The position numbers and the translations under genes were made by a program. Below the pieces are notes generated by a model that worked only from the letters and a program-made list of their open reading frames with translations, searched no databases and was not told the origin of the DNA. A stretch of DNA of 64,000 bases, from the NCBI RefSeq assembly GCF_001482365.1, contig NZ_CP013254.1, positions 2,790,001 through 2,854,000 on the forward strand, read 5' to 3'. Source of the DNA: Kocuria flava (GTDB lineage: Bacteria > Actinomycetota > Actinomycetes > Actinomycetales > Micrococcaceae). Of this stretch, positions 1 through 6,847 are shown one piece after another (within the stretch, counting starts at the first letter, position 1; each line of letters begins with the position of its first letter).

Positions 1-392
1 CCCTCGACTCCATCCCGGCGGTCTTCGCCGTCAAGGACGAGCCGTTCCTGGTGTTCACCGCCAACGCCTTCGCGGTGCTCGGGCTGCGCGCGATGTACTT
101 CCTGCTCGCCGACCTCATGCACCGCTTCGTCCACCTGCGCCTGGGCCTGGCCGCCGTGCTGGTGTGGGTGGGGGTGAAGATGGCGCTGAAGGTCCACGTC
201 GTGGAGATCCCCACGGGGCTGTCCCTGGCGGTGATCGCGGCGCTCGTGGGGACCTCCGTCCTCACGAGCCTGCACGCCACGCGCGGGCAGGGCCGGCGCC
301 CGGCCGAGCGCCCGGAGCACCCGCCCTTCCGGGCCGCCTCCGCGGCCGAGGTGGCCGCGGCGGAGCCGCTGTGGCGGCGGCCCCGCCGCTGA
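1..392 (+). CDS. TerC/Alx family integral membrane protein (C-terminal part)
   Basis: The gene enters from the left edge in the frame that begins at base 3, so its start is not visible. About 129 residues remain. They open with the TerC hallmark DSIPA, followed by three hydrophobic spans (about residues 16-38, 48-65 and 73-90 of the visible part) and a basic, Pro/Ala-rich tail that is probably cytoplasmic. TerC/Alx proteins sit in the cytoplasmic membrane and are linked to metal handling (manganese, tellurite); the substrate cannot be read from the sequence. The GTG at 51 lies inside the conserved core and is not a real start. The 119 bases that follow hold no other gene. Confidence 0.85.
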   Translation, partial: LDSIPAVFAVKDEPFLVFTANAFAVLGLRAMYFLLADLMHRFVHLRLGLAAVLVWVGVKMALKVHVVEIPTGLSLAVIAALVGTSVLTSLHATRGQGRRPAERPEHPPFRAASAAEVAAAEPLWRRPRR

Positions 393-511
393 GCGCACGG
401 CGCGCCGGTCGCGCCGCGACACGATGCGGGAACGGACCGCCCCGGATGCGAAGATCGACGGGAGCAGGGCCGGACCAGGCCGCCCCGGACGCAGGAGGAC
501 CACGCATCCCC

Positions 512-1750
512 ATGGACGACCGATCCACGCCCCGCCGGGCCCAGGCCCCCGCGGCCGGTCGGGCGGCCCGCCGCCCGACCGGCCGGGTGCAGGCCGTGGA
601 CGCGGCCCGCGGCCTGGCCCTCGTCGGGCTGACGGCCATCCACTTCCTGCCCGCCGCCTACGAGGGCACGAGCACCCCCACGCTGTCCTGGCTGCTGTTC
701 GCGGGGGACTCCGCGGCGCTGTTCGCCCTGGTCGCCGGGGTGGGACTGGCCCTGTCCTCCGGGGGCCGCCGCCCCCGGACCGGCCGGGAGATGCGGGCCG
801 TGCGGGCCGGGATCGCGGTGCGGGCCCTGCTCATCGCGGCGCTGGGCCTGAGCATCGGCTACCTGCTGCCGCAGGAGTTCCCGCCGGCGATCTCCATCCT
901 GCCCGCCTACGGCGTCTTCTTCCTGCTCTCCCTGCCGTTCCTGGGCCTGCAGGTGCGCACGCTGCTGATCTGCGCGGGGGCGGCCGCGGTCCTCGCCCCG
1001 CTGCTGGTCCACGCCGTGGGCGGGCGGCTGCCGGAGTACTCCGCCCACAACCCCACCTTCGCCCACCTCGTGACCGAGCCGGCCGCCCTGCTCTCCCAGC
1101 TGCTGCTGACGGGCACCTACCCCGCCCTGCCCTACCTGGCCTACCTGCTCACGGGCCTCGCCGTCGGCCGGCTCAACCTCAACAGCCGGCGCGTCCAGGG
1201 CGGGCTGCTGGCCGCGGGCGCGGGCCTGGCGGCGGTGGCGAAGCTGGTCTCGTGGCTGCTGCTCTACGCCACGAGCGGGTACATGACGCTGCTCTACAGC
1301 ATCCCCGAGCTGACCCGGCAGCAGCTCGACGACATGATCGTCTTCGGCCCCTCCGAGGCCCTGCCGACGAACTCCCTGTGGTGGCAGGTGCTCTCCGCCC
1401 CGCACGCCAACACGCCCTTCTCCGTGCTGTGGAGCCTCGGGGTCGCGGTGGCGGCCGTGGGCGCGCTGCTGCTGATCGCCCGGCGCTACGGCGCGTGGCT
1501 GAACCCGCTGGCGGCCGTGGGCGCGATGACCCTCACCCTCTACACCGGCCAGCTCGTGCTCCTGTCCTTCGAGGTGCACTACGCCTACCCGCTGCTGTGG
1601 TGCCTGGCCGTGCTGGCGCTCTCGGTGCTGTTCGCCCTCGCGTGGCGCCACGCCTTCGGCCAGGGCCCGCTCGAGCGCGTCGTCTCGGGCGCCGCCGGAG
1701 CCGCCCGCCGGAGGGTCCTCGCCCGGGGCGCGGCGGACGGCACCGCCTGA
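512..1750 (+). CDS. DUF418/DUF1624-type polytopic membrane protein
   Basis: A 412-residue membrane protein. ATG 512 is chosen because AGGAGG lies just upstream near 493-498 and the conserved region begins soon after; a longer reading frame back to 164 has no support. After a basic 25-residue tail comes an RVQAVDAARGLAL segment (Asp near residue 30), the N-terminal motif of heparan-alpha-glucosaminide N-acetyltransferase-like (DUF1624) and DUF418 proteins. About ten hydrophobic segments follow, ending with a DUF418-like NPLAAVGAMTLTLY stretch. Such proteins are thought to transfer acyl groups across the membrane, but the substrate is unknown. It lies 42 bases before the GNAT gene, which seems to have its own promoter. 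Family assignment is fairly sure; function is not. Confidence 0.75.
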   Translation: MDDRSTPRRAQAPAAGRAARRPTGRVQAVDAARGLALVGLTAIHFLPAAYEGTSTPTLSWLLFAGDSAALFALVAGVGLALSSGGRRPRTGREMRAVRAGIAVRALLIAALGLSIGYLLPQEFPPAISILPAYGVFFLLSLPFLGLQVRTLLICAGAAAVLAPLLVHAVGGRLPEYSAHNPTFAHLVTEPAALLSQLLLTGTYPALPYLAYLLTGLAVGRLNLNSRRVQGGLLAAGAGLAAVAKLVSWLLLYATSGYMTLLYSIPELTRQQLDDMIVFGPSEALPTNSLWWQVLSAPHANTPFSVLWSLGVAVAAVGALLLIARRYGAWLNPLAAVGAMTLTLYTGQLVLLSFEVHYAYPLLWCLAVLALSVLFALAWRHAFGQGPLERVVSGAAGAARRRVLARGAADGTA

Positions 1751-1780
1751 GCCCCCCGGGGGACTCCCAGGAACGCTCCC

Positions 1781-1786
1781 TATCCT
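1781..1786 (+). promoter_or_regulatory. -10 hexamer of a leaderless promoter (GNAT gene)
   Basis: TATCCT is followed by six bases and then GTG 1793. Transcription would start at or next to the start codon, and there is no Shine-Dalgarno sequence between them. Confidence 0.6.
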
Positions 1787-1792
1787 GTCCCG

Positions 1793-2443
1793 GTGCTGAC
1801 CCTGCGCGCCCTGGACCCCGGCGACCGGGCGGCGGTCGTGGCCTTCCTGCTGGCCGACCCCGCCCACGCCCGCACGTGCTTCGACCGCGACCCCGTGCCC
1901 GCGGACGCGGACGACCTGCTCTCCTCGGCCGGCTACGGGCCGGGCCGCCACCGCCACGCCCTCGTCGGGGCCTTCGACGACGGCGTGCTGGTGGGACTGC
2001 TCGACCGCGTGCTGGGCTGGCCCACGCCGCAGACGGCCTACCTCGGGCTGGTGCACGTGCACCCGCGGCGGCGGCGGGCCGGCGTCGGCGCCGCCCTGCT
2101 GGCGCACGCCGAGCAGGAGGCGCGGGACGGCGGCTGCCGTCAGCTGATGCTCTCCGTCGTGGCCCGCCACCACGAGGCCCGCGCCCACTGGGACCGGAGG
2201 GGGTTCCGCCTGCTGACGGCCCGCGGGGAGCGCACGGCGGGGCCGCTGGAGTCCGTGGTGATGCACCGTCCCGTGCCCGCTGCACCCGGCCCCGCGGCGG
2301 ACGGCGCGGCGGCCGCACCGGGGCCCGCCGGTGACGGGCCGGCTCAGTCCCCGGAGGCCAGCCGGGCGGCCTGCTCGAGGATCTCCCGGCGCAGCCTCGA
2401 GCCCACGAGCACCTCGCGGCCGTCCGCGGTGGTGACCCGGTAG
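1793..2443 (+). CDS. GNAT family N-acetyltransferase
   Basis: A 216-residue protein whose residues 1-160 look like one GNAT domain. It starts LTLRALDPGD, has a V-H-P-R-R-R-R-A-G-V-G-A segment at about 89-100 that fits the acetyl-CoA pyrophosphate loop, and later an AHWDRRGFRLL strand-helix near 131-141. It would move an acetyl group from acetyl-CoA to an unidentified amine. The GTG start is favoured by the -10 hexamer six bases upstream. The last 56 residues are Ala/Pro/Gly-rich, and the final third of them is encoded antisense to the end of the next gene: the two convergent genes overlap by 100 bases. That tail may be dispensable. Confidence 0.75.
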   Translation: MLTLRALDPGDRAAVVAFLLADPAHARTCFDRDPVPADADDLLSSAGYGPGRHRHALVGAFDDGVLVGLLDRVLGWPTPQTAYLGLVHVHPRRRRAGVGAALLAHAEQEARDGGCRQLMLSVVARHHEARAHWDRRGFRLLTARGERTAGPLESVVMHRPVPAAPGPAADGAAAAPGPAGDGPAQSPEASRAACSRISRRSLEPTSTSRPSAVVTR

Positions 2444-2601
2444 AGCGTCCGGCCGCCGACCTCGACGGCCCCGTCCCGGCCGGCCCCGGGCACCGCCCCG
2501 GCCGCCCGCGAGGGAGCGTCCTGGGCCTCCCGGCGCCGTCGCTTCTTGGCCGCCCGGTGGGAGGCGGCGCCGGGAACGGTTCGCTGCGCGAACTCGCTCA
2601 T
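2344..2601 (-). CDS. Small basic hypothetical protein
   Basis: An 85-residue protein I do not recognise. ATG 2601 is chosen over an upstream ATG at 2652 because GGAGAGGAG precedes it at good spacing. The first half is basic and low in complexity (AAKKRRRREAQ near residue 20); the second half looks folded, with a GGRTLYRVTTADGREVLVG beta-rich stretch and a helix ending ASGD. Small proteins of this type are common in Micrococcaceae, sometimes with nucleic-acid-binding character, but I cannot assign a role. Its 3' end overlaps the convergent acetyltransferase gene by 100 bases. Confidence 0.6.
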   Translation of the reverse strand: MSEFAQRTVPGAASHRAAKKRRRREAQDAPSRAAGAVPGAGRDGAVEVGGRTLYRVTTADGREVLVGSRLRREILEQAARLASGD

Positions 2602-2653
2602 CGGCAGGCTCCTCTCCGGCGGCAGCCCGACGGGAACGGACTGTGCCCCCACT

Positions 2654-3103
2654 CTACTCCGCGCCGCCGCGCGTGTCCGCGCCCGGGCCGCCGTCCTCGT
2701 CCCAGCGCCGCGCCAGGTGGCGGCTCAGCGCCGCCCCCACGGCGCGGAACATCCGGTCGTCCTGCCGCGGCGGGCGCCACGACCCGGGGCGGCGCAGCTC
2801 GTTGAGGGCCGTGAGGCCGGCCAGCTGCCGCACCGGGTGCTCCTCGTCGGAGGCGGCGTCGAGGGCCCACTCGACCCGCTTCCACCACTGGTCGGCCCGG
2901 TAGACCTGGAAGGCCACGAGGACCACGGCGGCCGGGATGAACGCCGCGACCGCCCGCCAGGCCTCCGCCAGCACGCCCCAGGCGGCCGCGTCCCAGCGTC
3001 CCGTGGCCACCAGGAGCCAGGTGGTGCCCACGGACAGCACGGCGGCCAGGAGGAGCCCGGCCACGGCCAGCCCGATCGCGGGGACGCGCAGGGAACGGCC
3101 CAC
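2654..3103 (-). CDS. Small two-span membrane protein behind a LexA-like box
   Basis: A 149-residue protein with no family I recognise. GTG 3103 is chosen because a strong AAGGAGG ends five bases upstream; the reading frame extends to 3298, but that part crosses the promoter. Two hydrophobic segments (about residues 9-33 and 50-68) are followed by a conserved-looking cytoplasmic part (VYRADQWWKRVEWALDAA, then a QLAGLTALNELRRPG helix) and an acidic tail. Upstream, a TATCGT -10 element and a 16-base LexA-like palindrome overlap the expected transcription start, so the gene is probably DNA-damage inducible. SOS-induced small membrane proteins in other actinobacteria include cell-division inhibitors (DivS, ChiZ). 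That role here is only a hypothesis. Confidence 0.65.
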   Translation of the reverse strand: MGRSLRVPAIGLAVAGLLLAAVLSVGTTWLLVATGRWDAAAWGVLAEAWRAVAAFIPAAVVLVAFQVYRADQWWKRVEWALDAASDEEHPVRQLAGLTALNELRRPGSWRPPRQDDRMFRAVGAALSRHLARRWDEDGGPGADTRGGAE

Positions 3104-3209
3104 GGCGCCCTCCTTCCTGGATCCTCGCGGCGGGGCCCGGCGCCCCCGGTGCCCGGTGCCCATCAGAGCACCCGGTGCCGGTCCGGCGCGGGTGCCACGC
3201 CGCCCGCTG

Positions 3210-3225
3210 TCGAACATGTGTTCGA
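3210..3225. promoter_or_regulatory. Putative LexA (SOS) box
   Basis: TCGAACATGTGTTCGA matches the Gram-positive/actinobacterial SOS operator core (CGAAC-N4-GTTCG) with both half-sites perfect. It lies five bases downstream of a TATCGT hexamer on the minus strand (3236-3231), so a bound repressor would cover the start of transcription of the membrane-protein gene ending at 2654. It is about 80 bases upstream of the osmC -10 element, too far to be its main operator. Confidence 0.7.
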
Positions 3226-3230
3226 ATCCC

Positions 3231-3236
3231 ACGATA
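3231..3236 (-). promoter_or_regulatory. -10 element upstream of the LexA-box gene
   Basis: TATCGT on the minus strand; predicted transcription start near 3224, inside the LexA-like palindrome, leaving a leader of about 120 bases before GTG 3103. Confidence 0.45.
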
Positions 3237-3302
3237 GCCGATCCGGGCCCTGCGCGCCCGCCCGGGGCGGCGTCGCCCCCGGCGGGGCGGGCGGCCATCG
3301 GC

Positions 3303-3308
3303 TAGCGT
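3303..3308 (+). promoter_or_regulatory. -10 element of the osmC-like gene
   Basis: TAGCGT, with a predicted start near 3315 and a leader of about 60 bases ending in the AGGAGG ribosome site before ATG 3374. Confidence 0.4.
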
Positions 3309-3373
3309 GACAGGCAGCGCCACCGGCGCCGGCAGGCGGAGCGCCCGCGTGCCGTGGACCCACAGGAGGAACC

Positions 3374-3805
3374 ATGCCGAAACCCGTCGTCAGCACGGCC
3401 AGCACCGTCTGGAACGGAGACCTCTTCTCCGGCTCGGGCAGCACGCGCCTGGAGGGCTCGGGCCTGGGCCCGTTCGACGTCGACTGGAAGACCCGCGCCG
3501 AGGAGGGCGCGGGCGAGCGCACGAGCCCCGAGGAGCTCCTGGCGGCCGCCCACGCCACGTGCTTCTCGATGGCGCTGTCGAACATGCTCGCGGGCAACGA
3601 CACCCCGCCGACCCGCCTGGACTCCTCCGCCGAGGTCACGTTCGTGGCCGGGGAGGGCATCACGGGGATCCGGCTCGTGGTGCGGGCGGAGGTCGCAGGC
3701 CTGGGCGCCGAGGACTTCGCCCGCATCGCGGAGGAGGCCAAGGCCGGCTGCCCGGTCTCGCAGGCGCTGTCCGTGGACATCACCCTGGACGCGGCGCTGG
3801 CCTGA
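3374..3805 (+). CDS. OsmC family peroxidase
   Basis: A 143-residue, full-length OsmC/Ohr-fold protein that reduces organic and fatty-acid hydroperoxides in the cytoplasm with a pair of reactive cysteines. Both are visible: Cys63 in AHATCFSMALSN and Cys126 in AGCPVSQAL. Glu53/54 in SPEELLAAAH belong to the same active site. The start is supported by AGGAGG eight bases upstream. It follows the OsmC rather than the Ohr pattern, judging by the GSGSTRLEGSG and SPEELL segments, though I cannot separate the subfamilies firmly. It stands alone between a divergent membrane-protein gene and the tRNA cluster, and ends before a strong hairpin at 3845-3878. Confidence 0.88.
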   Translation: MPKPVVSTASTVWNGDLFSGSGSTRLEGSGLGPFDVDWKTRAEEGAGERTSPEELLAAAHATCFSMALSNMLAGNDTPPTRLDSSAEVTFVAGEGITGIRLVVRAEVAGLGAEDFARIAEEAKAGCPVSQALSVDITLDAALA

Positions 3806-3844
3806 GCGCCCGCCGCGGCCCCGGCAGGGCCGCCCGGCAACGGG

Positions 3845-3878
3845 ACGAGCCCCCGGACCTGCTGGTCCGGGGGCTCGT
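3845..3878. terminator. Hairpin terminator between osmC and tRNA-Glu
   Basis: Perfect 15-base stem (ACGAGCCCCCGGACC and its complement) with a four-base loop. It lies at the converging 3' ends of the osmC-like gene and tRNA-Glu, so it can serve both. There is no T tract. Confidence 0.7.
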
Positions 3879-3880
3879 GG

Positions 3881-3956
3881 TGGTGACCCCAGCGGGATTC
3901 GAACCCGCGTTACCGCCGTGAGAGGGCGGCGTACTAGGCCGCTATACGATGGGGCC
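3881..3956 (-). tRNA. tRNA-Glu (CTC), copy 1
   Basis: A complete cloverleaf: acceptor GGCCCCA pairs with TGGGGTC, the anticodon loop holds CTC between CCGCC and GGCGG arms, and the T arm is GCGGG-TTCGAAT-CCCGC. The discriminator base is A, and the 3' CCA is encoded at 3883-3881. The 73-base body is identical to copy 2. Confidence 0.95.
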
Positions 3957-4110
3957 GTGCCGTGCCGGTCCCGGGGTTGCCCCCGCACCGGCCTGGAACA
4001 CTGTAGCAGACCCGCGGCGGGCCGCCGAATCCGGCCGGCCGGTGCCCGCGTGCCCTGTCCGGCGGGGCGTGCCGGGACGCCCGCCCGCTCCGGAGCGCGC
4101 CCGGACGTGC

Positions 4111-4147
4111 GAGAACCCCCGGACCACGTGGTGGTCCGGGGGTTCTC
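4111..4147. terminator. Hairpin terminator after tRNA-Glu copy 2
   Basis: Perfect 17-base stem (GAGAACCCCCGGACCAC and its complement) with a three-base loop, eight bases past the 3' end of the second tRNA-Glu. Its core matches the hairpin after copy 1. No T tract. Confidence 0.65.
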
Positions 4148-4154
4148 GGGACGG

Positions 4155-4227
4155 TGACCCCAGCGGGATTCGAACCCGCGTTACCGCCGTGAGAGGGCGG
4201 CGTACTAGGCCGCTATACGATGGGGCC
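4155..4227 (-). tRNA. tRNA-Glu (CTC), copy 2
   Basis: Identical over 73 bases to copy 1 (same acceptor, CTC anticodon and T arm). The following bases read CCG, so the CCA end must be added after transcription, unlike copy 1. Confidence 0.95.
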
Positions 4228-4250
4228 GTCCTGCTCCTGGCGGAGCAGAG

Positions 4251-4322
4251 CTGGGATACCAGGACTCGAACCTAGAATGACGGTACCAGAAACCGTAGTG
4301 TTGCCAATTACACCATATCCCA
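4251..4322 (-). tRNA. tRNA-Gln (CTG)
   Basis: Acceptor TGGGATA pairs with TATCCCA; the anticodon loop TTCTGGT gives CTG; the T arm reads TAGG-TTCGAGT-CCTG. The discriminator is G and no CCA is encoded. Transcribed in the same direction as, and 23 bases ahead of, tRNA-Glu copy 2, so the tRNAs may share a transcript. Confidence 0.92.
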
Positions 4323-4431
4323 CTGCTGTCCCCGGTCCTGCGGCTTCCCGCACCGACCGGCGCAACGCAAGAAGACTATACCGGGCTGCCGGGCGCTCGG
4401 CAACTCGGGGGCGCCGCGGACCGGGAACGGC

Positions 4432-5946
4432 TCAGCCCAGCTCCGCGGCCAGCGCGCGCAGCCGGGCCAGGGAGGACTCCCGGCCGAGGATCTCCATCGA
4501 CTCGAACAGCGGCGGAGAGATCCGCCGTCCGGACACTGCGGTGCGGACCGGCCCGAAGGCCAGGCGCGGCTTGATGCCCAGCCCGTCCACGATGGCCTCC
4601 CGCAGGGCGGTCTCCAGCGCGGGCGCGGTCCACTCCGTCAGCGGCTCGAGGGCGGCCAGCGCGGCCCGCAGGACCTCGCCGGCGGAGTCCTTGAGCTGCT
4701 TGCGGGCGTCGTCGGCGATCTCGATCCCGTCGTCTCCGGCGAAGAGGAAGGACAGCAGCTCGGGTGCCTCCCCGAGCAGGTTCATCCGCTCCTGGACCAG
4801 CGGCGCGGCCCGGTCGAGGATCTCGTTCTCGCGCTCGTCGAGGCTCTCCCCCACCACGCCGGCGGCCCGCAGGTACGGGACGAGCCGGTCGCGGAAGTCC
4901 CGGGGGTCGAGCATGCGCACGTGCGTGCCGTTGATGGCCGTGGCCTTCTTGAGGTCGAAGCGGGCCGGGTTGGCCAGCACGTCGTGGACGTCGAAGTGGG
5001 CCACGAGCTGCTCGACGGTGAACACGTCCTCGTCGGCGGACAGCGACCAGCCGAGCAGGGCCAGGTAGTTGAGCAGCCCCTCGGGGACGAAGCCGCTGTC
5101 CTTGAGGTGGAAGAGGCTGGACTCGGGGTCGCGCTTGGACAGCTTCTTGTTGCCCTCCCCCATGACGTAGGGCAGGTGGCCGTACTCGGGCACGCAGGTG
5201 GCGATGCCGAGCTCCACGAGCACCCGGAACAGGGCGATCTGCCGGGGCGTGGAGGAGAGCAGGTCCTCCCCGCGCAGCACCTGGGTGATCTCCATGAGGG
5301 CGTCGTCGACGGGGTTGGTGAGGGTGTAGAGGGGCTGGCCGTTGGCGCGGACCACCACGAAGTCGGGGATGGACCCGGCCCTGAACACGATCTCCCCGCG
5401 GATCATGTCGGTCACGACGATGTCCTCGTCGGGCATCCGGAAGCGCAGCACCGGCTCGCGGCCCTCGGCCCGGTAGGCCGCGACCTGCTCGGGGGTGAGG
5501 TCCCGGTCGAAGTTGTCGTAGCCCAGCTTGGGGTCGCGCCCGGCGGCGCGGTGGCGGGCCTCGACCTCCTCGGGGGTCGAGTAGCACTCGTAGACGGCGC
5601 CGTGCTCGCGCAGCCGCGCGGTGACGTCCGCGTAGATCCCCAGGCGCTCGGACTGCCGGTAGGGCCCGTGCGGGCCCCCGGTCTCGACGCCCTCGTCCCA
5701 GTCGATGCCGAGCCAGTGCAGCGCCTCGAGCAGCTGCTGGTAGCTCTCCTCGGAGTCCCGCAGGGTGTCGGTGTCCTCGACCCGGAACACCATGGTGCCG
5801 CCGGTGTGGCGGGCGTGGGCCCAGTTGAACAGGGCGGTGCGGATCAGCCCCACGTGGGGCGTGCCCGTCGGCGACGGGCAGAAGCGCACGCGCACCGGGG
5901 TGGCGGCGGGATCGGGGACGGCCGGGGTCAGGGGCTGTGCAGTCAT
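4432..5946 (-). CDS. gltX: Glutamate--tRNA ligase
   Basis: A 504-residue class I aminoacyl-tRNA synthetase that charges tRNA-Glu using ATP in the cytoplasm. The HIGH-type signature is PSPTGTPHVG at 25-34, and the KMSKS-type loop is KLSKRD at 268-273; both are intact. The length is normal for bacterial GluRS. ATG 5946 opens a short disordered lead (about 15 residues) before the VRVRFCPSP strand. It lies 53 bases after the FAH-family gene, as in mycobacteria (Rv2992c/Rv2993c). Its substrates, two identical tRNA-Glu genes plus tRNA-Gln, lie immediately downstream on the same strand. In many actinobacteria GltX also mischarges tRNA-Gln for GatCAB correction; the window does not show which route is used here. 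Confidence 0.97.
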   Translation of the reverse strand: MTAQPLTPAVPDPAATPVRVRFCPSPTGTPHVGLIRTALFNWAHARHTGGTMVFRVEDTDTLRDSEESYQQLLEALHWLGIDWDEGVETGGPHGPYRQSERLGIYADVTARLREHGAVYECYSTPEEVEARHRAAGRDPKLGYDNFDRDLTPEQVAAYRAEGREPVLRFRMPDEDIVVTDMIRGEIVFRAGSIPDFVVVRANGQPLYTLTNPVDDALMEITQVLRGEDLLSSTPRQIALFRVLVELGIATCVPEYGHLPYVMGEGNKKLSKRDPESSLFHLKDSGFVPEGLLNYLALLGWSLSADEDVFTVEQLVAHFDVHDVLANPARFDLKKATAINGTHVRMLDPRDFRDRLVPYLRAAGVVGESLDERENEILDRAAPLVQERMNLLGEAPELLSFLFAGDDGIEIADDARKQLKDSAGEVLRAALAALEPLTEWTAPALETALREAIVDGLGIKPRLAFGPVRTAVSGRRISPPLFESMEILGRESSLARLRALAAELG

Positions 5947-5999
5947 GGCTCTTTCGGTGGGATCGGCGGGCGGGAGCGGGTGGGGCGGGACCGGGGTCC

Positions 6000-6773
6000 T
6001 CAGCGGCGCAGGAGGGTGGGCAGGACGCCGATGCCCTCGACCTCGACCTCGAGGCGGTCGCCCTCGTCGACGAGGCCGACGCCGGCGGGGGTGCCGGTGA
6101 GGAGCACGTCCCCGGGCAGCAGCGTGAACGCCTGGGAGGCGTAGGAGACGAGGGCCGGGACGTCGAAGACCATGTCGCGGGTGCTGCCGTCCTGCTTCGT
6201 CGTGCCGTTGACGCGGCTGCGCACGGCCACGGCGGAAGTGTCGAGGTCGGTCTCGATCCACGGCCCGAGCGGGCAGGCGCCGTCGAAGCCCTTGGCGCGG
6301 GCCCACTGTCCGTCGGTGCGCTGGACGTCCCGTGCGGTGAGGTCGTTGGCGCAGGTGTAGCCGAAGACGACCTCGGGCACGCGCTCCACGGGGACGTCCT
6401 TGCACATCCGCCCGATGACCACGGCGAGCTCGGCCTCGTAGGAGACCTCCTCGGTCCACGGTGGGAGGGTGACGGGGTCACCGGGGCCGGCCACCGAGGT
6501 GTTGGGCTTGAGGAAGAGCATCGGCGAGGCCGGCACCTCGTTGCCCAGCTCCGCGGCGTGGTCGGCGTAGTTGCGGCCCACGCACACGATCTTGGAGCGG
6601 GGGATCACCGGGGCCAGGAGCCGGACGTCGGCCAGGCGGTGGGTCCGGCCGGTCGGGTGGATCCCCGTGTAGAAGGGGTCCCCCGCGAGGGCCGTGACCG
6701 TCTCGTCGCCGGGCTCCCCCTGGACGGTGCCGAAGTGGATCTCGTTGTCGACCGTGAACCTGGCAATGCGCAT
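6000..6773 (-). CDS. Fumarylacetoacetate hydrolase (FAH) family protein
   Basis: A 257-residue FAH-fold metalloenzyme. Metal ligands of the family are visible: Glu113 and Glu115 in SYEAELAVVIG and Asp144 in CANDLTARD, with Lys161 nearby. Members cleave or decarboxylate acyl-pyruvates, oxaloacetate or 2-hydroxyhepta-2,4-dienedioate; the sequence does not say which. Lone copies next to gltX are common in actinobacteria (Rv2993c), which suggests a housekeeping rather than an aromatic-catabolic role. ATG 6773 has a TAGCCT hexamer seven bases upstream, and a hairpin separates it from ilvE, so it probably starts its own transcript, which would continue into gltX. Confidence 0.88.
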   Translation of the reverse strand: MRIARFTVDNEIHFGTVQGEPGDETVTALAGDPFYTGIHPTGRTHRLADVRLLAPVIPRSKIVCVGRNYADHAAELGNEVPASPMLFLKPNTSVAGPGDPVTLPPWTEEVSYEAELAVVIGRMCKDVPVERVPEVVFGYTCANDLTARDVQRTDGQWARAKGFDGACPLGPWIETDLDTSAVAVRSRVNGTTKQDGSTRDMVFDVPALVSYASQAFTLLPGDVLLTGTPAGVGLVDEGDRLEVEVEGIGVLPTLLRR

Positions 6774-6780
6774 GTCCCCC

Positions 6781-6786
6781 AGGCTA
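6781..6786 (-). promoter_or_regulatory. -10 hexamer, leaderless promoter (FAH gene)
   Basis: TAGCCT on the minus strand, then GGGGGAC and ATG 6773. The G-rich spacer could also act as a weak ribosome site. Confidence 0.5.
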
Positions 6787-6810
6787 TCCCACGGCCGCGC
6801 CGTGTCCCGG

Positions 6811-6840
6811 CCCCGGTGCGGGCGCGGGCCCGCACCGGGG
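6811..6840 (-). terminator. Hairpin terminator after ilvE
   Basis: CCCCGGTGCGGG and its perfect complement with a six-base loop, just past the ilvE stop codon; no T tract. Confidence 0.6.
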
Positions 6841-6847
6841 GCGGGGC

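Noticed and set aside
51..392. GTG 51 as the start of a complete small gene
   Set aside because: The conserved TerC motif DSIPA lies upstream in the same frame, so the gene begins outside the window.
3881..4227. The repeated tRNA-Glu sequence as attachment sites of an integrated element
   Set aside because: No integrase or foreign genes lie between the copies, and the interval is too short; tandem tRNA duplication explains it.
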